A stretch of DNA of 64,000 bases, taken from JAUUSJ01 sp964439395. Its GTDB lineage: Bacteria > Bacillota > Clostridia > Lachnospirales > Lachnospiraceae. The notes under the pieces were generated by a model, which worked only from the letters and a program-made list of their open reading frames with translations, did no database searches and had not been told where the DNA came from. A program made the position numbers and the translations under genes. This document shows positions 26,942 to 36,179 of this stretch, one piece after another; the stretch's first letter is position 1, and each line of letters opens with the position of its first letter. Where the stretch lies: positions 1-64,000 of the forward strand of contig CAYTNV010000005.1 of NCBI GenBank assembly GCA_964439395.1. Direction: 5' to 3'.

Positions 26942-26973
26942 TGCCCCGTCCGCAGAATATGAAATGGGAGATT

Positions 26974-27654
26974 TTAAAATATATTCTCAATCATCTCTAG
27001 AAAATCATAGAAAAATAGAGAGGAATGGGGATGCAATCCTGTTTGTAGCACTGCTCCGAGTGATGGGGTAAGAGTAGTATTTTTATTATCTACAAGACGC
27101 TTGATTAAAAGAGAGAGACTTTGGATGAGAATTTGTTGTCCATTTAAACTTAAATCAAGGCCGTAGCATATATTTGGTGTGTACGAGGGAGATGGGTTTT
27201 TCAAAAAATAATAAGCGTAAGTAAAATCTAAAAGTTTAATACTATCTTCCTCAATTAAAATATTATTTTCATGTAAATCTGTATAGAGTACACCAAAATT
27301 TAACAAATAAGATAATAGATTTCCAAGATCTAGTATATACTTTTTTAAGTCAGATATGTTAAAATATGGGATAGATGACATGGGAGTTCCAGTCAAATAT
27401 TCAATACAAAGAGCCTGACCATTCGGTAATCCATCTAACAAAAAATTAGGTTCATAGCCAAAATACATTGGGATAGAAGGATGACTAATTTTTGAGAAAG
27501 TTTCATACTCGTCTTGATAAGCTTCAAGTGAGGCGGGAGTTGTTTCTTTTGCTATTTTGATAACGTATTTGGATTTTCTTTCAGACACTAAAAAAAGATG
27601 ACTGCGATTACTAGTATGAAGATAAGATATTTGATCAAAATTTTTTGGAAACAT
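26974..27654 (-). CDS. Small atypical protein kinase
   Basis: A 226-residue minimal kinase fold on the opposite strand to its neighbours. It keeps the Lys (YVIKIAKE, Lys33), a catalytic loop DLHENN (Asp and Asn, about 139-144) and a metal-binding DFT in LLDFTYAYY. The glycine loop is weak and the C-lobe is short. It resembles choline/RIO-like or bacterial ABC1-type minimal kinases as much as Hanks kinases. Its stop lies 33 bp from the PBP stop (convergent), and its start faces the phosphatase gene. Confidence 0.72.
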   Translation of the reverse strand: MFPKNFDQISYLHTSNRSHLFLVSERKSKYVIKIAKETTPASLEAYQDEYETFSKISHPSIPMYFGYEPNFLLDGLPNGQALCIEYLTGTPMSSIPYFNISDLKKYILDLGNLLSYLLNFGVLYTDLHENNILIEEDSIKLLDFTYAYYFLKNPSPSYTPNICYGLDLSLNGQQILIQSLSLLIKRLVDNKNTTLTPSLGAVLQTGLHPHSSLFFYDFLEMIENIF

Positions 27655-27697
27655 GATAACACTCCTCTTAAATGAAATAGTGAATAGGGACTTCTAT

Positions 27698-27726
27698 AGT
27701 ATACTACAGATAAATTTAGAAAACAA
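27698..27726 (-). promoter_or_regulatory. Promoter of the atypical kinase gene
   Basis: On the minus strand, TTGTTT (27726-27721), 17 nt and TATACT (27703-27698). It lies in the divergent gap with the phosphatase gene, so one protein could control both. Confidence 0.65.
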
Positions 27727-27743
27727 GTAAGGAGGTAAGGGGT

Positions 27744-28604
27744 ATGGGCATTTTTCTGGAGAGCAGAAAAAATAAAAGAAAAGATAATCAAGATAATTAT
27801 TGCTATATGGAATATAGAATTAACTTGGAAGCAGCCCTTAAAGTATATCTCGTGGCTGATGGGATGGGAGGTTTGGAAAAGGGAGAAAAATTTTCCAAGA
27901 TGGCAATTAATCTTTGGCAGCATAAATTGTTAGAATTTATTATGGGAGAAAAATTTAGTGGATGTTCATTGAAAAAACAGATTGATGGACTTTGTTCTTT
28001 TTCTTACCGTGCGATACAAGAAATTAATGAGGAAGTATATCAATATGGATTGGATAATGGCATTTATGGTGGAACAACATTGACGACAGCTATTTTGTTT
28101 TGGGATCAGCTGATTGTTGCAAACTGTGGGGATAGTCCCGCATTTTTATTAGTTGGAGACAAGTTAAAAAGACTTACAATGGAGCATAATGTGGCAGAAC
28201 AATTAATTCGAACACATAAGATAGAAAGAGGGAGTGAAACTTACTACCAAAAAAAGAATTTACTTACAGAGTTTATCGGCAAATATGCACCAGTAGAGCC
28301 GCATGTCATCCGCTTACCTTATCACGAAGAAGATTTATTTCTGATGGGGAGTGATGGGGCTTTTGGAGAGCTATTAGAGAGCGAGTTATTAGAGATACTT
28401 TTGGAAAATGAAGATTCACATATTATTTCAGCAATTTTTGATTATGCTGTGCAAAAAGGGGAAAATGATAATCAGACGATGATTTTATATAGAGGGAGAA
28501 ATGAGACAAAGGAAGCTTATATTGAGAAGATAGAGGAGGAAAAGTTGATAGAAGAAAAAAAAGAAAATACAAAAAAGCCTTCTTTTTTTCGACGACTTTT
28601 CTAG
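27744..28604 (+). CDS. PP2C-family Ser/Thr phosphatase
   Basis: A 286-residue metal-dependent phosphatase. The motifs RKDNQDN and VADGMGG supply the metal ligands, GGTTLTTAILFWDQLIVANCGDSPAF is the core beta-sandwich, and MGSDGAF and ENDNQTM close the site. A lysine-rich tail with FFRRLF follows. It has no membrane helix. AAGGAGGT is 7 nt before the ATG. It should reverse phosphorylation by the adjacent kinases. Confidence 0.92.
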   Translation: MGIFLESRKNKRKDNQDNYCYMEYRINLEAALKVYLVADGMGGLEKGEKFSKMAINLWQHKLLEFIMGEKFSGCSLKKQIDGLCSFSYRAIQEINEEVYQYGLDNGIYGGTTLTTAILFWDQLIVANCGDSPAFLLVGDKLKRLTMEHNVAEQLIRTHKIERGSETYYQKKNLLTEFIGKYAPVEPHVIRLPYHEEDLFLMGSDGAFGELLESELLEILLENEDSHIISAIFDYAVQKGENDNQTMILYRGRNETKEAYIEKIEEEKLIEEKKENTKKPSFFRRLF

Positions 28605-28619
28605 ACGGGGAGGAATGAG

Positions 28620-29843
28620 ATGTTTCAAATAGGAGAGACTTTTCTTTGGATAAATGAACCTGAGATAGGAGAAAAACAATTAAGAATTGAGCTTTACATA
28701 GAGAAAGAGGTGTATCAGCATGGAAGTAAACAAGGTCTTCTTGTGCGAGATAAAAAGACGAAAAAGAAATATTTTGCAAAAATTATTTATAGCGAAAATA
28801 CAGATGTATTTGTAGATAAGGAAAGCAAGGTTAGACTGTATTCCCCATTTATTGTGCGAATTTATGGAGGAATGTTTGAAGAAGAAAGAAATTGTTTTAT
28901 TACATTAATTGAATATATTGAGGAGCCAGATTTGTCAAATCTAATCCGTTTTTCTTCTCCGCTTGGAGCTTCACAGGAGGAGACAATACAAATTAAGCAT
29001 AAAATCGTGTTAAAAATTTTATATGGAGTTCATCACTACCTTTCTATGTATGAGAGCGATCCGATTGTGCATAGAGATTTAAAACCAGAAAATATTATGG
29101 CATCAAAAGATGGAGAGGTTGTAAAAATTATAGATTTTGATTGGGCACATTTACATGAGAGTAATGTGACTTTATTGATGCAGAGAAAGCAAAGAGGTAC
29201 GCCAGGATATGCGGAGCCACAAGCTTGGAATAGTCATGAATGTACGCCTCTTATGGATATTTATTCTCTTGGACTTGTATTTTATTTTTTATACATGGAA
29301 AAGCATCATTTTTATGGACGAAAAGAGATAGAAGCCTATTTAATTGGAGATGAATATTCCTATACTTTGAAGGATACAGCAGGATTACCAAGAGAAATTC
29401 GTGATATTTTAAAAAAAATGATTGCAAAGAGAGAAGAGAGATATCAGACAATCGATGAAGTTATTGATGATTTTATCAATTACTTAAAAAAAGAGGGATA
29501 TTCTTGGATATTAGAAGAACTTTTAGTGGAAGAGCCATCTGAAAAGATGCAATTTTCGTATAAAATGGGATGTATCAAATATAGTCCGATGGTGAAAAAT
29601 TATCATTTTGTTCCAATTTGTATTGGCTCTAAGCAAGAGAGAAGTAAAAATGGAGTATTAAATGCATATATTTTATCTTTCTATCGGGTGAATGATAAGA
29701 TGAAGTATGCTATTTTAGATAAGTCTTGTAGAAAAATAGGAGATTCCAACATAGATGAGGTGAAAGTCGGTGATAAATTTATCTATGGAAGTATTGAGAC
29801 AACGATTACGAAGATAGAGGAAGGAAGGAAAAATGGAGACTAG
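28620..29843 (+). CDS. Hanks-type Ser/Thr kinase with C-terminal domain
   Basis: A 407-residue soluble kinase. Lys54 (FAKII) is the ATP Lys, HRDLKPEN (151-158) the catalytic loop and DFD (172-174) the metal site. RGTPGYAEPQ resembles the activation-segment P+1 loop. The glycine loop is loose. Residues about 300-400 form an extra strand-rich domain ending in GDKFIYGSIETTITKI. It lacks the PASTA and membrane parts of PrkC/PknB. It overlaps the vWA gene by 11 bp and lies 15 bp after the phosphatase gene, the usual kinase-phosphatase pairing. Confidence 0.9.
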   Translation: MFQIGETFLWINEPEIGEKQLRIELYIEKEVYQHGSKQGLLVRDKKTKKKYFAKIIYSENTDVFVDKESKVRLYSPFIVRIYGGMFEEERNCFITLIEYIEEPDLSNLIRFSSPLGASQEETIQIKHKIVLKILYGVHHYLSMYESDPIVHRDLKPENIMASKDGEVVKIIDFDWAHLHESNVTLLMQRKQRGTPGYAEPQAWNSHECTPLMDIYSLGLVFYFLYMEKHHFYGRKEIEAYLIGDEYSYTLKDTAGLPREIRDILKKMIAKREERYQTIDEVIDDFINYLKKEGYSWILEELLVEEPSEKMQFSYKMGCIKYSPMVKNYHFVPICIGSKQERSKNGVLNAYILSFYRVNDKMKYAILDKSCRKIGDSNIDEVKVGDKFIYGSIETTITKIEEGRKNGD

Positions 29844-30510
29844 AAACCCGAGAATAGATACTAAAATTCAAGAACAAATAAGAAAAGAAACAGAAAAAGC
29901 AAATACATTATATGTGGATTTCGTAGTTGACGCTACTAGCTCCATGTCATCGCTATATCCAGCTGTTTATATTACAGCTAAAAATCTTGTCGAGTGGCTT
30001 GTAAAGTACGAGGTTGCCCCAATGCTTGGAATAACTCTTATTCGAAGCCTAGAGGAAGGAGAAGAAAACGAGGTTGTCAATATAGAGGAAACTGCTGATT
30101 TTACTTTGGATGCGTCTCTTTTTTTAAAAAAATTGAGGAGAGTAAAGTTATATGGAGGGGCAAGTGATGGTGCAGAGTCGATAAGAGAGGCTCTTATGCT
30201 TTCTCTTAATAAGTTTCCAGAGAAGAGTAGTAAGGTTATGATTGTTTTTTCAGATGCCTATGAGAGTAAACAAAGTGATATAGACCTTACTAAAAATGAT
30301 GTTGGGGCGGTTGTATTTTTTTGCACAGAAGAGCTTAGCAGGGAAGCATTTGATTTTTCTTTTATAGGAATGAATGGAGAGATTGATGAGGAGGGGAGTC
30401 CTCTTTTTGTTGATATTGAGGATATACTTGGACAACTTTCTTATTCAGATTATGAAAATATTGTTAAGCCTTTGAAAGATTTAGTAAAGGGTGTATCCAT
30501 TGGGGCATAA
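29833..30510 (+). CDS. TerY-like vWA-domain protein
   Basis: A 225-residue protein that is almost all one von Willebrand A domain. The MIDAS motif is DATSS at Asp33 (DxSxS type), with further ligands likely in GGASDGAES and the later IVFSDAYES. It has no signal or membrane segment, so it acts in the cytoplasm. vWA-PP2C-kinase triads occur in Ter stress systems (TerY-P), and this gene order matches them. It should be a metal-dependent scaffold. A GGAAGG site precedes the ATG inside the kinase gene. Confidence 0.85.
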   Translation: METRNPRIDTKIQEQIRKETEKANTLYVDFVVDATSSMSSLYPAVYITAKNLVEWLVKYEVAPMLGITLIRSLEEGEENEVVNIEETADFTLDASLFLKKLRRVKLYGGASDGAESIREALMLSLNKFPEKSSKVMIVFSDAYESKQSDIDLTKNDVGAVVFFCTEELSREAFDFSFIGMNGEIDEEGSPLFVDIEDILGQLSYSDYENIVKPLKDLVKGVSIGA

Positions 30511-30560
30511 AGAATATTTTAATCTGAATGGAACAAAAAGAGATTGAGGAGAGATGGAAG

Positions 30561-31970
30561 ATGGAAACGGTATCTTTGGCAACTAATCATAAGATATACC
30601 AATATTCGCTGCCGGAGATTGGAGAAGAAATAAAGCAAAAAAAGATTTTAAAAAAGAGAGAGGAAATTTCCACAAGCAATTATAGCTACTATGAATGTGG
30701 AGATGATGAGATGATAAAGTTAATTGGTTCGGAAGAAAATAATAGTGAATTGGAGAATAAAATTATTTTCTTATGTTCAAATCACACTTTTGCAAAAAAA
30801 ATTCGTGAGAAAAATTATCTTCTTCTTCCAAAAACAACAGTTCTAAAAGAAGAAGGAGAGGTTTCTTATACGATTGGTTATACTTGTGAGAAGCTGCCGT
30901 TTGAGGGAATTACTCTTAGACAATTATTTCAAAGAGAAAATATAGAAGAATACCATATTGATATTGGAGTATTATTTGAGATTGCGATTCACCTAATGGA
31001 GATATTAAAAGATTTGGCGCTGACTGATATTTATCCAGGTTTATTAGATTTAGATAGTATTGTTGTTCCAAGAGAAAATCCGGTTTCAGATATGAAAATT
31101 ATCCATGTGGAGAGATTTCAATATTTGAGATATGAACAGAGTTTTCCGTGGTATCCATGTGATGAGCGAATTTTTGAAGAGGAAGTTATTTTGTTTCAGG
31201 AGTTGACTCAGTGGAAGGCAAATGAAAAGTTGCTCTATAAGGTATTAGTGGCAGCAGAGAAAGAAAATATAAAAATTCCGCCGAGAGATTCCTGGGAGTA
31301 TTCTATTATTTTTTGGAACATTTTGCCATTTTCATGGAAGGAAAGATTTTTGTCTATTCAGACCGATGAAAAAATAGAGTATAGCCAAGTATTAAGCGAG
31401 TTAAAGCATACATTAGTAGAAGAAAAAAGCTATGAGATGAGCGGTGTAGATCGAAACGTGGAAGAAACTGAGCAAGAGCAAACTAGGGAAGAGATGAGAA
31501 CGATGTTTGTATTGCTTCGCGAGGAGGAAGAGTCTCTAAGAGATATGAGCAGAGAACTCTATCTTTTAATGGAGGAATTAGAAGAGAAGAGTATGTATCA
31601 CAGAAAATTGGCTTTTGTATACGGAAATAAATATATTTATGGTAGAACATTTTCTTATTATAAAAAGGGATTTCGTGTGCAGCTTCAAAAGAAAATAAAA
31701 AACTATTCTTTTGGAGAGGCGATATTGATTGCCGCTGAGCTTATGGAAGAGGAAATAAAAAGAGAGAAGACAAAGGCAGAACTCTATATTTTAGTGGATG
31801 GAAAGATTCGAAAGGATGCAATGTTTTTATATGCTGTAGAGAAACTAAAGGAATTGCTTGAAAATTATGAAATACGGTTTTTGCTTGTACCAATTGGAGA
31901 ATGCCAAGGAGAAGCATATGGTATGTTAAGGAAAATGACAGGATTGAATACAGATATGGTCATAAATTGA
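30561..31970 (+). CDS. Degenerate kinase-like protein with C-terminal vWA-like segment
   Basis: A 469-residue protein that I only partly recognise. Residues about 50-250 read like a decayed kinase fold: the catalytic-loop region is IYPGLLDLDSIVV with no HRD Asp-Asn pair, and no DFG is clear. After a Glu-rich linker (about 300-370), the C-terminus has ELYILVDGKIRKDAMFLYAVEKLKELLENYEIRFLLVPIG. This has a vWA/Rossmann-like rhythm but lacks the MIDAS serines. GAGGAG points to the ATG at 30561 over 30528. It is the last island gene, so a pseudokinase scaffold is a fair guess. Confidence 0.6.
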   Translation: METVSLATNHKIYQYSLPEIGEEIKQKKILKKREEISTSNYSYYECGDDEMIKLIGSEENNSELENKIIFLCSNHTFAKKIREKNYLLLPKTTVLKEEGEVSYTIGYTCEKLPFEGITLRQLFQRENIEEYHIDIGVLFEIAIHLMEILKDLALTDIYPGLLDLDSIVVPRENPVSDMKIIHVERFQYLRYEQSFPWYPCDERIFEEEVILFQELTQWKANEKLLYKVLVAAEKENIKIPPRDSWEYSIIFWNILPFSWKERFLSIQTDEKIEYSQVLSELKHTLVEEKSYEMSGVDRNVEETEQEQTREEMRTMFVLLREEEESLRDMSRELYLLMEELEEKSMYHRKLAFVYGNKYIYGRTFSYYKKGFRVQLQKKIKNYSFGEAILIAAELMEEEIKREKTKAELYILVDGKIRKDAMFLYAVEKLKELLENYEIRFLLVPIGECQGEAYGMLRKMTGLNTDMVIN

Positions 31971-31994
31971 CGCAGTAGAGTAAAATTAAATTTT

Positions 31995-32038
31995 AAGAAG
32001 TATTGTAAAGAAAAGTATTTTGCAATACTTCTTTTTTT
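31995..32038 (+). terminator. Terminator of the signalling island
   Basis: AAGAAGTATTG pairs with CAATACTTCTT, followed by a T-run. It closes the island before the phosphate locus. Confidence 0.88.
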
Positions 32039-32070
32039 GTTATTGGATTAAATTAATTTCTCGGATTTTA

Positions 32071-32110
32071 TTTACATAGTTTTAACATGAAACGGTAAAT
32101 TATTTTAACA
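32071..32110 (+). promoter_or_regulatory. Candidate PhoP-binding direct repeats before pstS
   Basis: TTTACA (32071-32076) and TTAACA (32082-32087) are spaced exactly 11 bp, as in Bacillus PhoP boxes (TTAACA-like repeats with 5-nt gaps). Another TTAACA lies at 32105-32110. The two-component pair at the end of this locus would be the cognate regulator. Confidence 0.55.
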
Positions 32111-32250
32111 AAAGGGTGATAGAGTAAAGCATGTTTAAAGAACAAAAAGCCTTTGACAAAATTTATAGAATGAAAGAAAGAGTATGTCGTGCAAAAATAA
32201 TATAAATTAAAATTGTCATTGGCAGTATAGAGTGAAATGGAGGAAAATTT

Positions 32251-33126
32251 ATGAGATTAAAAAAATTATTAACAGGGGTATTTTTAGCAGCAACTACTTT
32301 ATCTCTCTTTGCATGTAGTGGAAATGGCGGAAATGATTCTAATTCAGATGGTGTAAGTGATACACAAAAAGAGCAGACAACTGATAATAGTGTAGTAACA
32401 ATCACAGGTTCCACTTCTGTAGAAAAAATTGTAAACTTGATGAAATCTGAGTTTGAAGCGTTAAATCCTGGAATTACAATTCAGTATACAGGAAGTGGAT
32501 CTTCCGCTGGCATTAAAGACACAATTGCAAAAACAAATAATATCGGAGCTTCCTCAAGAGAACTTACAGATGAGGAAAAAGCAGAGAATATGACAGAGAC
32601 GGTATTTGCTTATGATGGAATTGCAGTTGCAGTAAATCCAGCTAATAAAGTAAATAACTTAACGCTTGAGCAGTTACAGGGAATTTATTCAGGAAAAATT
32701 ACAAACTGGAAAGAGGTCGGCGGAGATGACGCAGAAATCTTTGTCGTATCTAGAGAGGAAAGCTCAGGAACAAGAAGTGCTTTTGAAGAGTTGATTAAGC
32801 TTGAGGAAGTAAATGGACTTACTTCTAATGCGGCAGTTTCTGAGGGAAATGGTCCAGCTCAAATTGCGATTGCAGGAAATGAGAATGCAATCGGATATAT
32901 TTCTTTTGCCTATATTGATGATACAGTAAAGGCTGTAACAGTTGATTCAGTAGAGCCTACAGTAGAAAATGTAAAGAATAATACATATCCACTTTCTAGA
33001 CCATTTTTATTTGTAAGCTTTGATGATCAGATATCAGAAGCTGGAAAGAAATTTTTAGAGTTTGCAGTATCTGCCGATGGTCAGGCATGTGTAGAAAAGG
33101 ATAACGCAATTCGCATAGATAAATAG
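32251..33126 (+). CDS. pstS: Phosphate-binding lipoprotein PstS
   Basis: A 291-residue substrate-binding protein for the Pst phosphate ABC importer. The signal ends in a lipobox (LSLFACSG, Cys22 by count). The mature part has the PstS signatures GSTSVEKIV, GSGSSAGIKDT and SREESSGTRSAFEE, which bind phosphate through Ser, Thr and Arg. Length is standard. GGAGG precedes the ATG, with PhoP-like boxes upstream. Confidence 0.95.
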   Translation: MRLKKLLTGVFLAATTLSLFACSGNGGNDSNSDGVSDTQKEQTTDNSVVTITGSTSVEKIVNLMKSEFEALNPGITIQYTGSGSSAGIKDTIAKTNNIGASSRELTDEEKAENMTETVFAYDGIAVAVNPANKVNNLTLEQLQGIYSGKITNWKEVGGDDAEIFVVSREESSGTRSAFEELIKLEEVNGLTSNAAVSEGNGPAQIAIAGNENAIGYISFAYIDDTVKAVTVDSVEPTVENVKNNTYPLSRPFLFVSFDDQISEAGKKFLEFAVSADGQACVEKDNAIRIDK

Positions 33127-33142
33127 AAAGGTTTGATAAGAA

Positions 33143-34081
33143 ATGGAAAATACAGAAATACTCTCCAAAAAAGAGCTTGAAATACAAGGACAGATGGAGC
33201 GTAATAAAACAAGAGATATATTTGAAAAAATGGTAGAGACTATATTCTTTCTCTGTGCGATGGTGGCAGTTATCTCAGTTATTGCATTAATTGTATTTGT
33301 CTTCTGGAAGGGACTTAAGCCCTTCTTTGGGGCAGATGCCTATTCCTTTTTAGATTTTATTACAGGGACAAAATGGGCTCCAGGTTCAAATGTATATGGA
33401 ATTTTTCATATGATTATAGCGTCGATATTAGCGACAATAGGAGCAATCTGTGTTGGAGTTCCAGTGGGATTACTTACAGCAGTATTTTTAGCTGAGATTG
33501 CCCCAGATAGTATGGTAAAAATTGTTACACCAGCAGTTGAATTACTTGCAGGTATTCCATCTGTTTTATACGGTGTATTTGGTGTGGGAGTTATTGTTCC
33601 AGCAATTAAAACTATTACACCGAAAGTACAAGGACAATCTCTATTAGCTGTTATTATCGTTCTTACGATTATGATTTTACCAACAATTATCTCCCTCTCT
33701 GTCACTGCTCTAAAGACAGTGCCAAAATCCTATAAGGAGGGTGCGTATGGTCTTGGAGCAACGAAAATGCAGATGATTTTTAAAACTGTAATTCCAGCAG
33801 CAAAATCAGGAATTTTATCTGCCACAGTACTTGCAATTGGTCGCGCAATTGGTGAGACAATGGCAGTTATGCTCGTAGCCGGTAATCCAGAATCTGGTAT
33901 GCTAAACTCTATTTGGGATAAGGTAAGACTTATGACAACAAATATTGCGATTGAGATGGGATATGCATCGGGAAGACAATCTGAAATGTTATTTGCAACA
34001 GGTGTTGTATTATTCATCTTTATTATGATTGTAAACTTGACATTAGTTCGCTTAACAGCAGGCAAAAAAGATGACAAATAG
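33143..34081 (+). CDS. pstC: Phosphate ABC permease PstC
   Basis: A 312-residue permease with six membrane helices. The EAA-type loop (YKEGAYGLGATKMQMIFKTVIPAAKSGI) and IGRAIGETMAVMLVAGN are PstC signatures. A cytoplasmic N-terminal tail of about 30 residues precedes the first helix. It lies 16 bp after pstS. Confidence 0.95.
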   Translation: MENTEILSKKELEIQGQMERNKTRDIFEKMVETIFFLCAMVAVISVIALIVFVFWKGLKPFFGADAYSFLDFITGTKWAPGSNVYGIFHMIIASILATIGAICVGVPVGLLTAVFLAEIAPDSMVKIVTPAVELLAGIPSVLYGVFGVGVIVPAIKTITPKVQGQSLLAVIIVLTIMILPTIISLSVTALKTVPKSYKEGAYGLGATKMQMIFKTVIPAAKSGILSATVLAIGRAIGETMAVMLVAGNPESGMLNSIWDKVRLMTTNIAIEMGYASGRQSEMLFATGVVLFIFIMIVNLTLVRLTAGKKDDK

Positions 34082-34096
34082 AAAGGAAAAGTGAAA

Positions 34097-35248
34097 ATGA
34101 ATCAAAAAGCGAAAGATACTATCACAACTGGTCTCGTCTATGGTTCTTCTTTTTTGACCGTAGCGGTATTAATTTTAATTTTAGGATTTATTTTTATAAA
34201 CGGTATCCCAAATATATCAATGCATTTTTTAACGAGTGATTATGAAAATAAGACAATGTATGTCAATATTCCAGTGAACAACGACGTAAATACAGTAGAA
34301 AATCCAGCAGCTTCTCTTGGAATCTCTGTAAAGCTAGATGAGAAAAATCAAGTAATTATCAGTGAAATTGAGGGAAATTCTACAGTAAAAGAAGCGGTAG
34401 ATATGAATGGAGATAAAGCCAAAATAAAAAGAGGAGATATTATTTCTAAAATTGATGCAGTTGACTTAGAGGAAGTGTGGAAAACTGGAAATAAACAGCA
34501 AATTTTTAGTACATTTAGTGATAGCTTAAATCAAGCACAGAATCAGGTTATCCGATTAAAAATAACAAGAATAGGTGGCGGAATTATTCCGATGCTTGTG
34601 ACAACTCTCTATATGATTATATTATCCTTACTTGTGGCAGCTCCAATCGGAATTTTATCTGCAATTTATTTGAATGAGTACGCAAAGCAGGGCAAATTAG
34701 TAACTTTAATTCGATTTGCAATTCAAAACTTATCTGGAATTCCATCTATTATTTATGGATTATTTGGCTCTATTTTCTTTGTACAGATATGTAAGATGAG
34801 CTATTCTATTTTGGCAGGAGCATTGACGATTGCGATTATTTTGCTTCCAGTTATTATCTCTACAACAGAAGAGGCTTTAAAAGCAATTCCAAAGGGATAT
34901 AGAGAATCTTCTCTAGGGCTTGGAGCGACAAAACTTCAGACAATCTCAAAGATTATTTTGCCAAATGCTCTTCCTGGTATTTTAGTTGCAGTTATCTTAA
35001 GTGTTGGGCGAATTGTTGGGGAATCCGCAGCGCTTCTTCTTACAGCGGGTACTGTGGCAAGCATTCCGACAGCGCTTACTGGCTCTAAAGCTTCTGGTGC
35101 CACACTTACAATTAAAGCTTACACAGCGCTTAAGGAACAAGGGAATATCGGTGAAGCTTGTGCAATCGGTGTTGTATTAATTATATTAATTATTGTATTA
35201 AATTTCTTGTCTAAGATGATAACAAATCAATATATGGCGAGAGAATAA
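34097..35248 (+). CDS. pstA: Phosphate ABC permease PstA with inserted PDZ-like domain
   Basis: A 383-residue permease, about 90 longer than usual. The extra part (about 70-160) lies between the first and second membrane helices, outside the cell. It reads like a PDZ fold: LGISVKLDEKNQVIISEI, GDIISKIDAVDLEEV and a final VIRLKITRIGG. The remaining helices and the EAA loop (YRESSLGLGATKLQTISKIILPNALPGI) are normal. The ATG at 34097 is better spaced from GAAAGGA than the GTG at 34091. Confidence 0.93.
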   Translation: MNQKAKDTITTGLVYGSSFLTVAVLILILGFIFINGIPNISMHFLTSDYENKTMYVNIPVNNDVNTVENPAASLGISVKLDEKNQVIISEIEGNSTVKEAVDMNGDKAKIKRGDIISKIDAVDLEEVWKTGNKQQIFSTFSDSLNQAQNQVIRLKITRIGGGIIPMLVTTLYMIILSLLVAAPIGILSAIYLNEYAKQGKLVTLIRFAIQNLSGIPSIIYGLFGSIFFVQICKMSYSILAGALTIAIILLPVIISTTEEALKAIPKGYRESSLGLGATKLQTISKIILPNALPGILVAVILSVGRIVGESAALLLTAGTVASIPTALTGSKASGATLTIKAYTALKEQGNIGEACAIGVVLIILIIVLNFLSKMITNQYMARE

Positions 35249-35297
35249 GGAATATAGAGGAAAATGAATAATTTAATAAATGATAGGAGAAAAATAA

Positions 35298-36056
35298 ATG
35301 AATAACCAAATGAAATTTACAGTGGAAGATTTGCATCTGCATTATGGTGATTTCCATGCCCTAAAAGGAATTGATATGGAAATTCCAAAAAATAAAATCA
35401 CAGCTTTTATTGGACCTTCTGGATGTGGAAAATCCACCTTTTTAAAGACAATCAATCGTATGAATGATTTAATAGAAAATGTAAAAATTGATGGAAAAAT
35501 TTATTTAGATGACGTCGATATCTATCAAGATATCGATGTGACAAAGCTTCGAACTAGGGTAGGAATGGTGTTTCAGCAGCCAAATCCATTTCCAATGTCA
35601 ATCTACGATAATGTAGCGTATGGACCTAGAATTCACGGAGTAAAGAAAAAAGCAGTGCTTGATGAGCTTGTAGAAAAAAGCTTAAAGCAGGCTGCTATCT
35701 GGGATGAAGTAAAAGACAGATTAAAAAAGAGCGCACTTGGTATATCTGGTGGACAGCAACAAAGAATTTGTATTGCGAGAGCCTTGGCTGTACAGCCAGA
35801 GGTAATTTTGATGGATGAGCCGACATCTGCTCTTGACCCAATTTCTACATTAAAAATCGAAGACTTGGCGACAGAGTTAAAGGAAGAATATACGATTGTT
35901 ATGGTAACTCATAATATGTAGCAGGCGAGTAGGATTTCCGATAAGACTGCATTTTTCTTAACTGGTGAGGTAGTAGAATACGACGATACTTATAAGATTT
36001 TTAATAACCCTATAGATAGAAGAACAGAAGATTATATTACAGGACGCTTTGGTTGA
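35298..36056 (+). pseudogene. pstB: Phosphate ABC ATPase PstB with in-frame amber stop
   Basis: A 252-residue PstB reading frame broken by TAG at 35919-35921, where homologs have Gln (THNM-Q-QASRISD). Before the stop are Walker A GPSGCGKST, the signature LGISGGQQQR, Walker B VILMDEP and the H-loop MVTHNM. The frame then continues without frameshift for about 45 residues through TAFFLTGEVVEYDD and the family ending TEDYITGRFG to TGA at 36056. The change fits a single CAG-to-TAG mutation. It could be a real null, a tolerated truncation, readthrough or a sequencing error. Confidence 0.85.
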
Positions 36057-36179
36057 TTTTTAATAATAGATTGCGTAGATTATGCTCGTTTGGAGGAAAT
36101 CAACTAAAGTATATCAAAAACTGTACTTTACAATTGAGAAAAAATGAATTATGCTAAACTAGAAAGGAGCTTTTAAAAT

